Both the position numbers and the translations under genes were made by a program. Below, piece after piece: positions 61,382 to 64,000 of a stretch of DNA of 64,000 nt. The number at the start of each line of letters is the position of its first letter. The first letter of the stretch is position 1. A model generated the notes under the pieces. That model saw only the letters and a list, made by a program, of their open reading frames with translations, made no database searches and was not told where the DNA came from. Source of the DNA: Gerris lacustris (lineage: Eukaryota; Arthropoda; Insecta; Hemiptera; Gerridae); assembly GCA_951217055.1 (NCBI GenBank), contig OX578279.1, forward strand, positions 27,802,173-27,866,172, written 5' to 3'.

Positions 61382-61458
<77 letters not shown>
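61382..61458. repeat. (AT)n array
   Basis: About 77 bases of AT, right border of the 61-kb palindrome. Confidence 0.95.
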
Positions 61459-61460
<2 letters not shown>

Positions 61461-62896
61461 TTATGTATTTATATATGCTTATTGAAATTTAGTGCCAAAG
61501 ATTTTATTTTGATATTATCAAAAAAAAAATATATATATTAACAAAAAAATTGGTTGTTAGTACTTTTATGATGACGGATAATTCAAGGAATCCTTGTACG
61601 AAAGGTTAAATGTTATAAATTATTCTCTGATACATTTATCAAATTTTTAATATAGATATATTTTTATTAACTTTCCTCTAGAATATTATCAAAAACCCTA
61701 TACATTACCTCCGAGAAAACTGGGTTGGATTAAAGTGTGGGAAGATTGAATAACTGAATAAAATAAAAAGAAATAATAATAATAATAAAAATAATGATTA
61801 CCGAACAGGAAGCTGTTATTATTATACTGTTATATTGGATTTTGTTTAAACGAGAACAGCTTGAACATAAATTTAGGAATATGCAGAGGAATGAATTGCT
61901 GCTATTAAGATTGCACCTCAGAGAGTAGACAACTTCCAGCTAAGAATATGACATATTTCTTAGAAATTTTAAGAATATTAAATATTTCTTGACTAGATGT
62001 GCTTTATTGTTGTACAGTCATATGATATTCTTAGAAGAGTCTTCTAGTATTTCTTCGAAAGTCTTAATAGCATTCTCTTATGCCAAAATATTAATATTGT
62101 ATTTGATTTACTTGCAATGTCATTGTGTTATTAATAAGTCTCTTGATCCCTTCATTAGGGTCTGCAATTCTTTAGTTTATATTTATTGCTTATTTTATTG
62201 TGTTTATATTATTTAAATCATGGTACTTTGTTCGAATCTATTATTTATTAAACATTATAGCCTAAAGGAATTTTATTTTTATAAAATAATGCTTTTATAA
62301 ATCACATTTGTTATCACCTGTAGGCGATTTTCAACCTAGTAAGTCTTTTGAATATTTCAGAACCAAATTTAGAGCAATTCTTCATTTCACCGCATAGATT
62401 ATAAACCACAAATAACTATTAATCAGTAACAAGAAATCGTCTTTCCCTGTAGGGATACAAGCTTGGAATATTTAAAAGGATTTAAGGCATTTTCCCGATT
62501 ATTCCAGTGTTTCGCTACTACAAAATGAAGAGTATGAAATAGGTTAGGTAAAGAATTATGAGGTAGCAAGCGTTTTACTTGCAACATTCTAAGAAGATGG
62601 GAGCCTTATGATAGAATCTAACTCCGGGGGCTTCTCTTGCATATTAAATATTAATGTTTAACCTTAGCCCGAGTGGTTTCCTTCAAGTACATGCCCTGAT
62701 ATTCTGTGTAAAACACTTTGTGATCAGATTAGCAATATGGGTTTAGTTCCTTGTCTTCACCACCTCTTCACTATCCAGAACAATAATTGAAATATTGAAC
62801 CATTAATACATTAAGAGTAAGTTGAAGTTAATTTTAATCAGGTTGCATCCATATATTTTTTTCTTCCTAAAACTTTTTTTGTATGAAATCTGTTTT
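61459..62896. other. No recognised gene
   Basis: AT-rich DNA; a 75-codon plus-strand frame at 61989-62216 is rich in Leu, Ile and Tyr as expected by composition and shows no domain. A short AAT repeat is at about 61774-61797. Confidence 0.55.
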
Positions 62897-63112
62897 TTAT
62901 AATGTTAAAAAAACTGCGTTTATTTGACTATTTTGCGTAAAACATAAATTGTTATTAGCTATATCGATAATTGTATTTGAGTGACCTCTAACTGCATCCC
63001 GTACTTCGCTATGGACTGTGTTACTTTTAATGTATCCTTGTAATTTGATAGGTTTATAAACCACTCCAAAAGGTCGATTGGAAATCTCTTTTACTAAAGT
63101 TGTTAATGCCAT
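62897..63112 (-). pseudogene. Possible LINE pre-RT fragment
   Basis: The frame reads LVKEISNRPFGVVYKPIKLQ. The order of a helix, then N-x-P-[FW]-G-x-x-Y-K, resembles the DPWGLPYK block just before the reverse transcriptase domain in insect LINE proteins. After that it shows no clear match. This is a weak, motif-level resemblance in a 71-codon frame. Confidence 0.25.
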
Positions 63113-63214
63113 AAGAGAAAGTTAAATTCTAATTTAGAGGTCACAGATCCAATGGTTCCAGAAATATTGTGAAAAGTCTTCTAGTCATTTAGTGGTATTT
63201 GGATTTATTTAATT

Positions 63215-63355
63215 TAATAAATATAAACACTATTTAAATATTAGGTACTTCTTTATTGGTCTAAATCACAAGTACATTTAAAACTTTACCATACCAGTTT
63301 CAGCATGTTTGCTATCTTCAGTGGTTAAGTACAAACTGAGTTAGTACATTTAAAA
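63215..63355 (-). repeat. Penelope-type repeat fragment with hammerhead-like core
   Basis: The minus strand has ACCA, CUGAAGA (63321-63315), an extra U, stem II AGCA/UGCU with loop AACA, GAAA (63301-63298), C and UGGU, where ACCA and UGGU can pair as stem I. The order is the same as the cores at 7007 and 35459, with a very short stem II and no normal cleavage triplet. No long inverted partner is seen nearby. Confidence 0.35.
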
Positions 63356-64000
63356 AGTGTTTTTAGCCGATGATGAACAAATAAAATTAACATTTTTGCT
63401 ACATGGTGAGTGAGAAAATCATTTTCAGGCCCAAAACGAGGACGATATATGCAGAAATTTAGAGCGAATATTAACGTTTTTCAATTAACGCCGAAACAAA
63501 GGACTGGATGTTTTAAGAGAAATTTTTATGTTAAATGCAAGCGAAATCGCAAAACAAAAACAAATACAACATTTTAGAGCCACCTCTGACAGGATCTGGA
63601 CATCAGGAGCCACCTCTGACGCGTCTAATTCAGACTCTTTTACAAGCTTTTATTTAGCTTGCTCAAATCTTGCAACTGAATTTTAAAGCAGATATCCTTA
63701 ACTGATTGAATTGAAATTTTGCATACATGTTTAGTTTGGATGGCAATGCATGGTTAGCTTAGTGACGTCATTCTAAATCCAATATGGCGGGTAGCCCAAG
63801 ATGGTGGACTAGTTATTTTTTAGCAAGCCCATGATATGGGTATCAAATGATAAGGTTTACTGAGAAGAATACGAATAAAAGCTTGTTTTTAAATATTTTT
63901 TTTATATAATCAACTTATTTTAATTATAATACTTCTTTTATTGTCATATCTGTGCATGAATGTACATGCTATGTACTTATATGTGTCTAAGAGATTTTTA
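63356..64000. other. No recognised gene; short direct repeat
   Basis: GAGCCACCTCTGAC occurs twice (about 63577 and 63609). The final 300 bases contain blocks such as ATCCAATATGGCGGGTAGCC and ATGATATGGGTATCAAATGA typical of dispersed repeats. No gene seen. Confidence 0.5.

Overview
The window is AT-rich animal DNA with no bacterial features. I found no intact host protein-coding gene, no rRNA and no functional tRNA. Long perfect (AT)n arrays, tRNA-derived SINEs, non-LTR reverse transcriptase remnants, and hAT, Tc1/mariner, PIF/Harbinger and probable tyrosine-recombinase (Crypton-type) derivatives point to an arthropod, probably an insect with a repeat-rich genome. That placement is inference from repeat content; the species cannot be read from the sequence. 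The window is best read as intergenic or deep intronic DNA made of nested and decayed mobile elements.

Layout. 1-2.7 kb: unassigned. 2.7-8.7 kb: copies of a repeat that starts with a CTTTCTC..GAGAAAG hairpin, a large fold-back (5.28-7.05 kb) holding a second element, and a tRNA-like SINE fragment. 10.0-10.4 kb: palindrome around an (AT)n array. 11.4-12.0 kb: GC-richer island. 14.1-18.2 kb: SINE, a region of four diverged ~310-bp units, and an element carrying a 288-bp tandem array. 20.0-20.9 kb: fold-back of scrambled short modules. 22.7 kb: second SINE, reversed. 23.9-24.1 kb: MITE with four GC hairpins. 26.5-27.2 kb: hAT element with a matching 8-bp target duplication and a Harbinger-type MITE nested inside; another MITE follows. 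28.9-30.0 kb: LINE reverse transcriptase remnant and a small fold-back. 31.6-32.2 and 41.7-42.3 kb: two copies of a palindrome whose arms contain an exon-like 34-36 codon segment with splice-like borders. 32.5 kb: possible Harbinger transposase remnant. 33.6-34.9 kb: RTE-like LINE remnant. 35.0-35.9 kb: near-perfect palindrome between two (AT)n arrays with a hammerhead-like core. 36.5-37.7 kb: TIR element and LINE tail. 38.6-39.8 kb: two tandem Crypton-like derivatives. 44.2-45.7 kb: Tc1/mariner fold-back with transposase remnant. 46.6 kb: reverse copy of the 16.6-kb family. 48.4-51.3 kb: GC minisatellite element and fold-backs. 52.3-53.2 kb: Harbinger derivative with perfect 31-bp TIRs. 54.7-61.5 kb: three more Crypton-like copies, a Tc1/mariner MITE and a palindrome with a second hammerhead-like core beside (AT)n. 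62-64 kb: mostly unassigned.

The most interesting shared theme is that several unrelated-looking fold-backs carry a CUGANGA - stem II - GAAA layout on a strand, often with matching stem I arms. This resembles the type I hammerhead ribozymes known from Penelope-like retroelements. Most copies have an extra base at the stem II junction and/or a core substitution, so activity is not claimed.
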